From Riemerella columbipharyngis (GTDB taxonomy: Bacteria; Bacteroidota; Bacteroidia; Flavobacteriales; Weeksellaceae): 64,000 bases of DNA. The notes below the pieces were generated by a model that saw only the letters and a program-made list of their open reading frames with translations, was not told the origin of the DNA and ran no database searches. Below, piece by piece: positions 35,377 to 44,067 of this stretch; within the stretch, counting starts at the first letter, position 1, and the number at the start of each line of letters is the position of its first letter. Both the position numbers and the translations under genes were made by a program. The stretch spans positions 1 to 64,000 of the forward strand of contig NZ_FNAS01000008.1 in the NCBI RefSeq assembly GCF_900101995.1, written 5' to 3'.

Positions 35377-35430
35377 CCTTTCTCACAATCTATTGAACTA
35401 AAAAATATAATTTTTATTAAACCTAATTTT

Positions 35431-35928
35431 ATGGCTACAATTACATTAAAAGGAACCCCTGCGCATACCGTAGGAGAGCTTCCAAAAGTAGGAGATGCTG
35501 CCCGAGAGTTTACGCTCGTAAGCGGAGACTTAAGTGAAAAAACATTATCGGACTTCAAAGGTAAAAAAGTTGTACTAAACATTTTCCCAAGCGTAGATAC
35601 GGGCATTTGTGCTGCATCTGCAAGAAAGTTTAATGAAGAGGCTTCTTCTTTAGAAAATACTGTTGTGGTAAATGTCTCTAAGGATTTGCCATTTGCCTTA
35701 GGGCGTTTCTGTGCTGCAGAAGGTCTTAATAATGTGGAAAATCTATCCGATTTCCGAGGAACATTCGGAGAAGACTATGGCGTAACTCTAACGGACACTC
35801 CTCTAAAAGGCTTGCTTAGTAGAGCTGTGGTGGTTTTAGACGAAAGCGGAAAAGTAGTTTATACAGAACAAGTTCCTGAAATTGGTCAAGAGCCGGATTA
35901 TCAGTCTGCACTTGCCGCTCTGAAATAA
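35431..35928 (+). CDS. tpx: Thiol peroxidase (atypical 2-Cys peroxiredoxin)
   Basis: The 165-residue peroxidase reduces alkyl hydroperoxides and H2O2 using thioredoxin. Peroxidatic C60 lies in [11 protein letters not shown] and resolving C94 in [12 protein letters not shown], giving the intramolecular disulfide of Tpx. The active-site arginine is in [12 protein letters not shown]. Length and motifs are normal. It is monocistronic and is followed by a clear terminator. Confidence 0.96.
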   Translation: MATITLKGTPAHTVGELPKVGDAAREFTLVSGDLSEKTLSDFKGKKVVLNIFPSVDTGICAASARKFNEEASSLENTVVVNVSKDLPFALGRFCAAEGLNNVENLSDFRGTFGEDYGVTLTDTPLKGLLSRAVVVLDESGKVVYTEQVPEIGQEPDYQSALAALK

Positions 35929-35950
35929 GAGTCTAATTCCTCGTATAAAT

Positions 35951-35985
35951 AAAAACTGCTTTATGATTAAATTAAAGCAGTTTTT
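35951..35985 (+). terminator. Intrinsic terminator after tpx
   Basis: AAAAACTGCTTTA (35951-35963) pairs with TAAAGCAGTTTTT (35973-35985), a 13-bp stem with an AT-rich loop, 22 bases after the stop. Confidence 0.85.
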
Positions 35986-36117
35986 ATTTATAATTATCCA
36001 AGAAAAATCGTTATAACACTAATCAAATAAAAGAATATAACGATAGAATCAAGATTTGTTTGACATCGTTTAAGCAGAGACTGGAATAAATAAAAATACA
36101 CGAAAAATATTTTTTCT

Positions 36118-36125
36118 TATTTTTG
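36118..36125 (+). promoter_or_regulatory. -7 box for the DUF59 gene
   Basis: TATTTTTG, 32 bases upstream of the ATG at 36158. Confidence 0.5.
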
Positions 36126-36157
36126 TCTTTTATTTATAATAAATTGAAATCTAATCT

Positions 36158-36484
36158 ATGAAATATACGGACGACCAAATTGCAAATATTGGCGAAAATA
36201 TCATCAAAACACTCAAGACAGTCTATGATCCAGAGATACCGGTGGATATTTATGAGCTTGGGCTGGTATACGATGTTCAAATCTCTGATGAGGGCAGCGT
36301 AAAAATCGTAATGACGCTTACTACACCCAATTGCCCCGTTGCAGAAACGCTTCCTCAGGAAGTGAAAGAAAAAATATCTGATATAGAAGGTGTGAAAGAT
36401 GTCGATTTGGAACTAACCTTCGAGCCTACTTGGAACAAGGATATGATGAGCGAAGAGGCAAAATTTGAGCTGGGAATGCTTTAA
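36158..36484 (+). CDS. MIP18/DUF59 family Fe-S cluster assembly protein
   Basis: A 108-residue protein of the MIP18 (SufT/PaaD-like) family: IIKTLKTVYDPEIPVDIYELGLVYDVQI and MTLTTPNCPVAETLPQEVKEKI with the conserved reactive cysteine in TTPNCP. Members act in maturation or transfer of Fe-S clusters. In many Bacteroidota it is encoded in the suf operon; here it is alone, 25 kb from sufS. It is convergent with the HMG-CoA lyase gene, with 2 bases between the stops. Confidence 0.88.
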   Translation: MKYTDDQIANIGENIIKTLKTVYDPEIPVDIYELGLVYDVQISDEGSVKIVMTLTTPNCPVAETLPQEVKEKISDIEGVKDVDLELTFEPTWNKDMMSEEAKFELGML

Positions 36485-36486
36485 CC

Positions 36487-37335
36487 TTAGAAATGAAAAA
36501 TATCTTTTGCAATATTCCAAGCACTCTCAAAGTTTAGCATATCTTGTTTGATGGCGAGGTTTTCCGTATTCATAAAATTGAAAACTTGCTCCGTAGGCAT
36601 ATTTCCCACTAAATAATCTTTAGCCATAGGGCATCCTCCCAAGCCTTTTATAGCAGAATCAAATTTTCTACACCCCTTATCATAAGCTGCTTTAAGTTTT
36701 TTATAAGAATCTGCATATCGATTGTGGAAATGGGCACCAAATTCTATATTGGGGTAGGCAGTGGGTATTTTGTCGAATAACAAAGCTATGGTTTCCGGTG
36801 TGGCGACTCCAGTCGTATCGGACAGCATAATGCTTTTCACACCTATTTCCGAAAATCTTTTTGCCCAAAAATCGACCTCTTCCCATCTCCAAACTTCACC
36901 GTAAGGGTTGCCAAAAGCCATAGAAAAGTACACATTAAGACTCTTAGACTCTCCCTCTATCATATTTAATATTTCCTGAATCTGGGAAAAGGCTTTCTCT
37001 TGGCTTTTATTGGTGTTTCTGTATTGGAAAGTTTCCGATATGGAAAACGGAAATCCTAAGATGTCCACATTTTTATGTTTAATGGCAGCCTCCGCACCTT
37101 TAAGATTGGCAACAATAACAGAAAGCTTCGTGTCCGAAATACCTTTATCAATATGTTCTAAAACCTCGTATGTATCCACCATCTGTGGAATAGCTTTGGA
37201 TGAAACAAAGCTTCCACAGTCTAAAATATCAAAATTTACACCCATCAAAGCATTGATATAATTAACCTTTTTTTTTGTGGGGATAAACTCTCCCCAGCCT
37301 TGCATAGCGTCTCTTGGGCATTCCGTAAGCAGCAT
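36487..37335 (-). CDS. Hydroxymethylglutaryl-CoA lyase
   Basis: A 282-residue TIM-barrel enzyme that cleaves HMG-CoA to acetyl-CoA and acetoacetate, the last step of leucine degradation. It has the opening TECPRDAMQGWGEFIPT, the LDCGSFVS strand, DTTGVATPETI, the metal-binding FGAHFHNR and the active-site cysteine loop IKGLGGCPMAKDYLVGN. Distinction from related DRE-TIM lyases rests on this GLGGCP loop. A minus-strand TATATTTG box is at 37369-37362. The acyl-CoA dehydrogenase at 5.9 kb could serve the same pathway. Confidence 0.93.
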   Translation of the reverse strand: MLLTECPRDAMQGWGEFIPTKKKVNYINALMGVNFDILDCGSFVSSKAIPQMVDTYEVLEHIDKGISDTKLSVIVANLKGAEAAIKHKNVDILGFPFSISETFQYRNTNKSQEKAFSQIQEILNMIEGESKSLNVYFSMAFGNPYGEVWRWEEVDFWAKRFSEIGVKSIMLSDTTGVATPETIALLFDKIPTAYPNIEFGAHFHNRYADSYKKLKAAYDKGCRKFDSAIKGLGGCPMAKDYLVGNMPTEQVFNFMNTENLAIKQDMLNFESAWNIAKDIFHF

Positions 37336-37361
37336 AATAATATGTTGTTTTTGGTTCTTGC

Positions 37362-37369
37362 CAAATATA
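37362..37369 (-). promoter_or_regulatory. -7 box for the HMG-CoA lyase gene
   Basis: TATATTTG on the minus strand, 26 bases before the start codon. Confidence 0.6.
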
Positions 37370-37554
37370 GTATTTTTTTATTGATAATATTTTATTTTAA
37401 TCTGTTTTTCATCAAGATTAAATATTGATATTCTCAAAATAAGTTTTTTACAATCTTGCATACGCCCAAATCTCTATAGCCTTTTAGCTACTATTTATGA
37501 TTTTTATGTGTTTTTTAACGCATTAGTATAATGGCTGTTATTTCAAAAATATAT

Positions 37555-37606
37555 TATATTTGCACATTGGTTGTATCATTGCTCTAATGATACAGCATTA
37601 TATTTG
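37555..37606 (+). promoter_or_regulatory. Twin -7 boxes with a hairpin between them, before the envelope operon
   Basis: TATATTTG occurs at 37555-37562 and again at 37599-37606. Between them GTATCATT (37573-37580) and AATGATAC (37586-37593) form a perfect 8-bp stem with loop GCTCT. The second box ends 5 bases before the DUF6089 ATG, which would give a leaderless message; the first would include the hairpin in a leader of about 45 bases. Confidence 0.6.
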
Positions 37607-37611
37607 TATCA

Positions 37612-38502
37612 ATGAGAAAAAAAAATTTAGTTTCTGTTTTATGTCTTTTAGGCTTGTTTTTGTCTAAAGCACAAAGGCATGAGATAGGTATGTTTGCCGG
37701 AAACATCAATATTGTAGGAGATATTGGCGAAACTAATTATGTATTGCAAGGGACTACTACTGTCAAACAAGGGACTCGTCTTGGGCTTCCTATCACGTTG
37801 GGGATTCTTTACCGGATGAATTTTAATCCCTACCAGACGTTGAGATTTGATCTTGGGTATTCCAATGTAAAATTTATTGATGAAGCCTCTGATGAAAATT
37901 ACAGAAAACAGAGATACAACTCAGAATCCAATACTCTTTATAATTTGGACGCTATATTTGAGTATTATTTTCTTCCTGTAAATGATGAACAGAGAGCAAT
38001 GCTTAGCCCTTATATATTCGGTGGAGTGGGTGCTTTGGTTTATAACTCTTGGAATATGTCGTTAGATTTTAGAAATAAAAACCTGATAGATACCGTCGGA
38101 AACTTTGTACAACCCTCCGGATCAGACGATGCCTATCGTAAGCCTATAAGAGAATCCGGAAACAATATGACTCTATCTATCCCTTTTGGTGTGGGAGTAA
38201 AATATAAATTCAACTACAACTGGGCATTGTTTGCAGAAGTACTATTCAGACCTACATTTACAGACGAGATAGATTATAGTGTCATCAGTGATAAAAATGT
38301 GAGAGTACTTTATGACAAAGATGAAGTAAAAAGAATAAGAGGAAATAAAAATGGGCTGAGCAGTGACGAAATCCACCAAATTATCCAGCCCTATATAGAT
38401 AGTTACAAAATAGGAAATCTTAAATCCAAAGATTGGGTTAATAATATTTCAGTGGGAGTTTCTTATTCATTTGGACGACCACCTTGTTATTGTGAAAAGT
38501 AA
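37612..38502 (+). CDS. DUF6089 family outer-membrane protein
   Basis: A 296-residue protein with a signal peptide (about 1-20, ending SKAQ) and amphipathic beta-strand alternation typical of an outer-membrane beta-barrel (HEIGMFAGNINIVGDIG, TLRFDLGYSNVKFI, NLDAIFEYYFLPV, SPYIFGGVGALVY, GVGVKYKFNYNWALFAEVLFRP, ISVGVSYSFG). It matches the DUF6089 family that precedes uppS and bamA in Bacteroidota. Its stop shares a base with the uppS start (TAATG), so the genes are translationally coupled. Function is unknown; an envelope assembly role is inferred from the operon. Confidence 0.82.
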   Translation: MRKKNLVSVLCLLGLFLSKAQRHEIGMFAGNINIVGDIGETNYVLQGTTTVKQGTRLGLPITLGILYRMNFNPYQTLRFDLGYSNVKFIDEASDENYRKQRYNSESNTLYNLDAIFEYYFLPVNDEQRAMLSPYIFGGVGALVYNSWNMSLDFRNKNLIDTVGNFVQPSGSDDAYRKPIRESGNNMTLSIPFGVGVKYKFNYNWALFAEVLFRPTFTDEIDYSVISDKNVRVLYDKDEVKRIRGNKNGLSSDEIHQIIQPYIDSYKIGNLKSKDWVNNISVGVSYSFGRPPCYCEK

Positions 38503-39242
38503 TGTCAGAGATAAAAGAATTGATAAATAGAGAAAAGCTGCCTCAGCATGTTGCTATCATTATGGATGGTAACGGGCGGTGGGCAAAGTCCAAAGGAGAA
38601 CAGAGAACCTTTGGGCATCGCAGTGCAATAAAAGCAGTACGAGATGTCATCAATGCTTGTAACGAGATAGGCATACCTTATCTCACGCTTTATACTTTTT
38701 CTACCGAAAACTGGAAACGCCCTGCAGAAGAAGTAGATACCCTGATGACCTTACTCTCCGAAACTCTGCTGGAAGAAGCAGAAGAAATCTTTACCAAAGG
38801 ACTAAGGTTGCATGTAATAGGACAAATAGAAAAACTACCGGTCTTAGTGAGAGAACAGCTCGTTAATGTAATAGAGCTTACCCAAAACAACAAAAAAGGA
38901 AACCTTATTCTCGCTCTTAGCTACGGTTCCAGAAACGAGATTGTACAAGCAATAAAAAATATATCAAAAGAGGTAAAAGAAGGTACTCTAAAAACAGATG
39001 AAATCAATGATGATGTCGTAAGCAGCCATTTGTTTACCAAAGATTTTCCTGATGTAGATTTACTCATTAGGACCAGCGGAGAAGTGAGAATCAGTAACTT
39101 CTTGCTTTGGCAGATTGCTTATGCAGAATTACAATTTTTAGATATCCTCTGGCCGGATTTTACAAAAGATAATTTTTTCCAATGTATTGTAAATTATCAA
39201 AATAAAGAAAGACGATACGGAAAAATAAGCGAACAATTATAA
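38502..39242 (+). CDS. uppS: Isoprenyl transferase (undecaprenyl diphosphate synthase)
   Basis: A 246-residue cis-prenyltransferase that makes the lipid carrier for peptidoglycan and polysaccharides. The catalytic aspartate D22 is in VAIIMDGNGRWAKSKG; further motifs are GHRSAIKAVRDVI, LTLYTFSTENWKRP, LALSYGSRNEIVQAI and the C-terminal PDVDLLIRTSGEVRISNFLLWQIAYAEL. It overlaps the DUF6089 stop by one base, and bamA follows 30 bases later. Confidence 0.96.
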   Translation: MSEIKELINREKLPQHVAIIMDGNGRWAKSKGEQRTFGHRSAIKAVRDVINACNEIGIPYLTLYTFSTENWKRPAEEVDTLMTLLSETLLEEAEEIFTKGLRLHVIGQIEKLPVLVREQLVNVIELTQNNKKGNLILALSYGSRNEIVQAIKNISKEVKEGTLKTDEINDDVVSSHLFTKDFPDVDLLIRTSGEVRISNFLLWQIAYAELQFLDILWPDFTKDNFFQCIVNYQNKERRYGKISEQL

Positions 39243-39272
39243 AAAAGAATTAAAACGAAGATAAACTAATTT

Positions 39273-41810
39273 ATGAGATATAAATTCTTACCCGTACTAA
39301 TGTTTGTGGCAGCAGCCCATTTTTACGGACAGGTTACCCCAGAGCCCCATACCGAGCCCAATTCAGTGCAAGCTCAGGTGACACAAGGTACATATACACT
39401 GGAGGGAATCGTAATAGATGGCGTGAAAAAATATTCGGCAGACCAAATCCTAAGATTCACCGGTCTAAGGAAAGGAGACAAGGTAGAAATACCAGGAACT
39501 AAAATAGCCGAATCCATAAAAAAATTATGGAAAACAGAAAACTTCTCTGAAGTAGAAGTAACCGTAAAAAGCATTGATGGAGACAATGTTGTGCTTAGAT
39601 TTTCTTTGCAAGGACTTAAAGAACTGGGAGAGGTAAAAGTAGTAGGCATTGACAAAAGAATAGGAAAATCCAAAGGTGAGAAAGTCATAAAAGACAACCA
39701 TCTAAAACCAGGATTGAAAATCACTCAGGATTTGATAAATTCCGTAAAAAACAATATCGTAAAAACGAATGTAGATAAAGGTTTTGCAGATTCAAAAGTA
39801 AACATTAAACAAACCCCGAACGCAAAAAATCCCGATATGATGAATTGGGAAATAGAAGTGGAAAGAGGCAAACGAGTGAAAATAGACCACATAACCTTTG
39901 AAGGAAATGAACATATTTCTTCTGCCAAACTTCGCAAAAAGGGGTTCAAAGAAACTAAAACTAAAAGATTTATCATAGGTATTTTTAAGCCATCGAGGTT
40001 TATTAAATCGAAATACGAAGAGGACAAGAAAAATCTGATTAGTTACTATAACTCTTTAGGATATAGAGATGCCAAAATCGCATCAGACTCTGTATGGAGG
40101 AATAAAAACAACAATTACGACATCAAAGTAAACCTTAACGAAGGTAAAAAATATTATATCGGTAAAATCAGCTTCGTAGGAAATACCGAGTACAGCACTC
40201 CGTTTTTAGAAAAAATATTAGGCTACAAAACGGGTGATGTATATGATGCCGTAGGTTTTAACAAAAAAGTAGGAGAAGACGGAGGTAAAGAAGATGACAG
40301 CGATATCAAATCTCTTTATTTGAACAATGGATATTTATTCTCTCAAGTAGAGCCGGTGGAGAAATCTGTGAAGGGCGATTCCATAGACTTGGAAGTGCGT
40401 ATCCACGAAGGAGAAAAAGCCTCTTGGAACCGAGTAACTTGGGATGGTAATACGACTACCCACGACCATGTAATCCTCCGTTCCTTGCAGACGCGTCCGG
40501 GAGATTTGTTCTCAAAGAGAGATATCAAAGCGACTTATTTTGATTTAGCTGGAATGCAGTATTTTGATCCGCAGCAGGTTAAATATAATTTTAATCCTCA
40601 TCCGCAGGATAATACCGTAGATGTGAATTGGTCTCTGGTAGAGAAAGGTTCTTCCCAAGTTCAATTGCAAGCGGGCTACGGAGGAGGCTCTTTCATTGGA
40701 ACATTAGGACTTACTTTCAATAATTTTTCATTAAGAAATTTCTTGAGGGGCAAAGACTTTAAACCTGTTCCTCAGGGAGATGGTCAAGTTCTTTCGCTGC
40801 AAGCTCAGGCAGGGCAGTATTTCCAAAATTATAGTCTCGGATTTACGGAGCCATGGTTATTTGGAAGCCGCCCTACAGCCTTATCTATCAGCTTGAATAA
40901 TTCAAGGGTTAATTATAGAGATTACTTGGGAGGTCCTCAAAGGCTTAATATATTCTCTGCCAGCGTAGGGTTAAATAGGAGATTGCTATGGCCGGATCAG
41001 TATTTTTCTCTTTACACAGGACTTTCTTATCAAGGCTATAATTTTGATAATTACCCTTTTATGTTCGGCACAGAACAGCTGGATAAAGGTTCGGCTAATA
41101 ATTTTAGTTTCGATGTTTCATTGAGCCGAAACTCTGCAGGATACGACCCGATATTTCCTACTATGGGATCTAATTTTGAGGCTTCTGTGAAATTTACGCC
41201 GCCATATTCTCTTTGGAATGGCAAAGATTATTCTAAGCTATCCACAGCAGAGAAATACAAGTGGCTGGAGTTTTATAAAGTAAAGCTAAAAGGAGAAACA
41301 TATAACAGCATTGTTGGCAAATTGGTCCTTCGTTCTACTGCAGAGATGGGCTTCTTGGCAGGATACAAAAAAAGTCTTGGTGCACCGCCGTTCGAGCGTT
41401 TCTATATGGGAGGTACAGGATTATTTAATGGACGATACGACGGTAGAGAGCTTATCCCTCTTCGTGGTTATGAAAATGCTTCCACCTATGGAGGGCAGCC
41501 GGATGATATTACACCGCTTGGTGGGGGGACTATTTACAATCGCTTTGCATTAGAGCTGAGATACCCTATCTCAATGAGCCAGACGGCAAAAATCTACGCT
41601 CTTACCTTTGCAGAAGGGGGAAATACTTGGAACACTTGGTCCAGCTATAATCCCTTCCAGCTAAAACGCTCGGTAGGTTTTGGTATAAGGGTATATATGG
41701 GAATGTTTGGGCTAATAGGATTTGATTTTGCTTATGGCTTTGATAAATCTATCGGCGGTACAGTACCTTCCGGATGGAAAACCCACTTTATTATGAACCA
41801 ACCTTTGTAA
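39273..41810 (+). CDS. bamA: Outer-membrane protein assembly factor BamA
   Basis: The 845-residue Omp85 protein inserts beta-barrels into the outer membrane. A signal peptide (about 1-19) precedes POTRA repeats (about 45-445; YTLEGIVIDGVKKYSADQIL, IDHITFEGNEHISSAKLRKKGF, YYIGKISFVGNTEYSTPFLEKIL, WNRVTWDGNTTTHDHVILR) and a C-terminal 16-strand barrel with the lid-lock motif region RFYMGGTGLFNGRYDGRELIPLRGYE. It sits in the expected uppS-bamA-ompH-ompH order with an 11-base gap to the first ompH gene. Confidence 0.96.
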   Translation: MRYKFLPVLMFVAAAHFYGQVTPEPHTEPNSVQAQVTQGTYTLEGIVIDGVKKYSADQILRFTGLRKGDKVEIPGTKIAESIKKLWKTENFSEVEVTVKSIDGDNVVLRFSLQGLKELGEVKVVGIDKRIGKSKGEKVIKDNHLKPGLKITQDLINSVKNNIVKTNVDKGFADSKVNIKQTPNAKNPDMMNWEIEVERGKRVKIDHITFEGNEHISSAKLRKKGFKETKTKRFIIGIFKPSRFIKSKYEEDKKNLISYYNSLGYRDAKIASDSVWRNKNNNYDIKVNLNEGKKYYIGKISFVGNTEYSTPFLEKILGYKTGDVYDAVGFNKKVGEDGGKEDDSDIKSLYLNNGYLFSQVEPVEKSVKGDSIDLEVRIHEGEKASWNRVTWDGNTTTHDHVILRSLQTRPGDLFSKRDIKATYFDLAGMQYFDPQQVKYNFNPHPQDNTVDVNWSLVEKGSSQVQLQAGYGGGSFIGTLGLTFNNFSLRNFLRGKDFKPVPQGDGQVLSLQAQAGQYFQNYSLGFTEPWLFGSRPTALSISLNNSRVNYRDYLGGPQRLNIFSASVGLNRRLLWPDQYFSLYTGLSYQGYNFDNYPFMFGTEQLDKGSANNFSFDVSLSRNSAGYDPIFPTMGSNFEASVKFTPPYSLWNGKDYSKLSTAEKYKWLEFYKVKLKGETYNSIVGKLVLRSTAEMGFLAGYKKSLGAPPFERFYMGGTGLFNGRYDGRELIPLRGYENASTYGGQPDDITPLGGGTIYNRFALELRYPISMSQTAKIYALTFAEGGNTWNTWSSYNPFQLKRSVGFGIRVYMGMFGLIGFDFAYGFDKSIGGTVPSGWKTHFIMNQPL

Positions 41811-41821
41811 ATATATAAATA

Positions 41822-42346
41822 ATGAAATCTCTCAAAAGCATATTGACAATTTCAACTCTTCTGCTGACTATAATATTCCTAAAAGCTCAAAAAATAGGCG
41901 TTGTAGATACCAACTATATCTTGGGAAAATTGCCGGAATACCAGCAGGCAGAAAAACGCCTGAACTCACAGGTGAAAACTTGGCAGGACGAGGCAGTGAA
42001 ACTGCAAAATGAGTACGATGCCCAAAAAACGGCATTCGAAAACGAAAAAGTACTCTTGGTAGGAGACCAACTGAAACAACGCGAGCAAAAGGTAAAAGAC
42101 CTGCAAACAAAACTGCAAGATCTAATCAGTAAAAAATTTGGAACAGACGGAGAAGTGAACAAACTTAGAGTGAGTTTAGTACGTCCATTCCAAGACCGTA
42201 TATGGAATGTCATCAATACCATGTCTAAGAAAGAACATTTAGGCATAGTTATTGATAAGAACTCTACGAGTGTATTGTTTCTTGATAAAGCATACGATTA
42301 TACAGATAATGTATTAAATATTTTATTGAAAAATCAAGGAAAATGA
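41822..42346 (+). CDS. OmpH/Skp family periplasmic chaperone (first copy)
   Basis: A 174-residue Skp-like protein with a signal peptide (about 1-22), IGVVDTNYILGKLPEYQQAEKRL as the N-terminal beta-strand segment, a long coiled-coil tentacle region (about 45-115, rich in Lys, Glu, Gln) and the C-terminal GIVIDKNSTSVLFLD strands. Skp trimers carry unfolded outer-membrane proteins to BamA. It is followed by a related second copy. Confidence 0.88.
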   Translation: MKSLKSILTISTLLLTIIFLKAQKIGVVDTNYILGKLPEYQQAEKRLNSQVKTWQDEAVKLQNEYDAQKTAFENEKVLLVGDQLKQREQKVKDLQTKLQDLISKKFGTDGEVNKLRVSLVRPFQDRIWNVINTMSKKEHLGIVIDKNSTSVLFLDKAYDYTDNVLNILLKNQGK

Positions 42347-42395
42347 TTATTATTGCACTCAGAAAAATTTAAACAAAAATTATTATATCAACATT

Positions 42396-42896
42396 ATGAA
42401 AAAATTAAGTGTACTATTCGCCGCAGTGATGATGCTAATGTCTTACGGAGTGGCAAAGGCTCAGAAAATCGCAACAGCTGATGTAAATTCTATCTTGGAA
42501 ATGATGCCGGATAAGAAAAAAGCAGACGAACAACTAATGTCTTTTTTCAAAGCGAAACAAGCCGATATCCAGAAACAAGCTCAGGCTTTCCAAAAAGAAG
42601 TAGAGGAATATCAAAAAACAGGAGCAAAACTTACGATTGCACAAAGACAGGCTAAAGAGCAAGAACTTCAGAAAAAACAGCAGAACATCCAGCAATTGTC
42701 CGATGCTGCTCAAAGAGATTATCAACAAAGACAGCAAGATGCCTACGCACCAATTGACAAAAAATTCAATGATGCAGTAGAAAAAGCTGCTAAAGCTAAC
42801 GGATGGGATTATATTTTCGACAGTAATACTATAGGACTCATCTACAAAGCAGGACCAGACGCTACTGCTGCCATCAAAAAAGAATTAGGACTTTAA
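42396..42896 (+). CDS. OmpH/Skp family periplasmic chaperone (second copy)
   Basis: A 166-residue paralogue of the preceding gene: signal peptide (about 1-22), IATADVNSILEMMPDKKKADEQL, a highly helical Lys/Gln-rich coiled coil (about 50-125; QKKQQNIQQLSDAAQRDYQQRQQDA holds the glutamine-rich turn) and the closing GWDYIFDSNTIGLIYKAG strands. Tandem skp copies downstream of bamA are usual in Bacteroidota and may specialise. A terminator follows 24 bases after the stop. Confidence 0.9.
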   Translation: MKKLSVLFAAVMMLMSYGVAKAQKIATADVNSILEMMPDKKKADEQLMSFFKAKQADIQKQAQAFQKEVEEYQKTGAKLTIAQRQAKEQELQKKQQNIQQLSDAAQRDYQQRQQDAYAPIDKKFNDAVEKAAKANGWDYIFDSNTIGLIYKAGPDATAAIKKELGL

Positions 42897-42920
42897 GATA
42901 ATTATCAATCTAAGAAGAAT

Positions 42921-42952
42921 AAAAGCCACTCAAAATCTTGGGTGGCTTTTTT
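42921..42952 (+). terminator. Intrinsic terminator after the bamA-ompH operon
   Basis: AAAAGCCAC (42921-42929) pairs with GTGGCTTTT (42942-42950), followed by T's. It could also act in reverse for the convergent reductase gene. Confidence 0.88.
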
Positions 42953-42970
42953 GTGTTGTAAATTAAAGCA

Positions 42971-44008
42971 TTATATCTCACATAGAAACACCATTGTATC
43001 TACATTGTCTGCATAAGTATCAAGAGACGGGTTTTGTGCTTGTCCCAATGGTATGGTATTATCTATCTCTATGTCTGTTTTAGCGACTATACATTGAATA
43101 TCCTCTCTGTGGAGGGCTAAGAATTCCTTAACTTCTTCCAAATCTTTGTATCTAGAAAAGTTAATTACCGATAGAGGTGAGAAAAGCTGAGTGTCTTCTT
43201 TAAGCATTACAAAATTATTATCCCAAAACTTCTCTTGATTAAGCAGATAAACAGCCCTATTATAATCGTAGTTATTGGCGTATTTATGGTGATTTATGAT
43301 ATCTTTGAAGTTTAGAAAATTTTCAAAAAGGCAGTTAATCTTGAATGATTCCGGTATGAATAAGCGTGTTACATTCCTACAGCCTAGTCCGTAGTATCTG
43401 AAAATATCCTCTGCCAATAGTTGAAGCTCCTCATCGGATTCGGTACCGTCTAAAACGGCTACAGAAGTTCTGTTTTTTCTGATGATATGTTTTACTTTCC
43501 CAAAATAATATTCCAAGTATCTTGCGGTATTATTACTTCCCGTCGCAATCACAGCATCGTAGTTTTCCAGTTTATCCACAAAAGCAAACGGAAGTTTTCC
43601 CCCCAGAAATTCTTCCCACTTTTTCATCAGAAACGGGATAAGGCATTTATCTTTTGATGATAACTTTATGACAGCAAAATGCTGGCTTAAAATAACAGAG
43701 ATAATATCGTGAAGTCCTACCAAAGGAATATTACCAGCAAGAATCAACCCTACTTTTTTTTGATTTTCAGGAAGTCTATATGTGCTTAGCCATTGTAAAA
43801 TTTTATCTTCCTTTAGGAGATCTGCCCACTTTCCGAGAGCAAATCTAAGACTCTCTTGGGTAAACCAAGGGTTCTCTATTTCACTTTTGCTCATAAGAGT
43901 TTTCAATTCTTGCTCATCAGAAGAATATTCTTCTTCCGGCTGATTTAAAAACTTGTTTAGAAACAATCCTAATTGCACTAAGGCAGAAATTTTAGTATCT
44001 TTCTTCAT
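42971..44008 (-). CDS. Acyl-CoA reductase, LuxC-like
   Basis: A 345-residue protein of the LuxC acyl-CoA reductase family, which make fatty aldehydes from acyl-CoA or acyl-ACP with NADPH. It has GLILAGNIPLVGLHDIISVIL (nucleotide-binding region), VIATGSNNTARYLEYYFGK and the putative nucleophile C210 in DIFRYYGLGCRNVTRLF. LuxD and LuxE are absent, so bioluminescence is not implied. In Bacteroidota this gene commonly pairs with the dicluster ferredoxin encoded just upstream, divergently, here. Its real substrate is not known. Confidence 0.83.
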   Translation of the reverse strand: MKKDTKISALVQLGLFLNKFLNQPEEEYSSDEQELKTLMSKSEIENPWFTQESLRFALGKWADLLKEDKILQWLSTYRLPENQKKVGLILAGNIPLVGLHDIISVILSQHFAVIKLSSKDKCLIPFLMKKWEEFLGGKLPFAFVDKLENYDAVIATGSNNTARYLEYYFGKVKHIIRKNRTSVAVLDGTESDEELQLLAEDIFRYYGLGCRNVTRLFIPESFKINCLFENFLNFKDIINHHKYANNYDYNRAVYLLNQEKFWDNNFVMLKEDTQLFSPLSVINFSRYKDLEEVKEFLALHREDIQCIVAKTDIEIDNTIPLGQAQNPSLDTYADNVDTMVFLCEI

Positions 44009-44038
44009 TGGTCATTTATTCAGAATGTAATAACTTTG
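44008..44038 (+). promoter_or_regulatory. Promoter of the ferredoxin gene
   Basis: TTG at 44008-44010, a 20-base spacer and TAACTTTG at 44031-44038. It is interleaved with the oppositely directed box at 44049-44042. Confidence 0.6.
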
Positions 44039-44041
44039 CAG

Positions 44042-44049
44042 CAAATTTA
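44042..44049 (-). promoter_or_regulatory. -7 box for the LuxC-like reductase gene
   Basis: TAAATTTG on the minus strand, only three bases from the ferredoxin -7 box on the other strand; polymerases could not occupy both at once. Confidence 0.55.
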
Positions 44050-44067
44050 TCAAATAATTTAATAGGT

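Noticed and set aside
44008-44067. 20-residue N-terminal extension of the ferredoxin
   Set aside because: It covers the promoter region and overlaps the divergent gene's start; ferredoxins start directly with MAIVITDDC.
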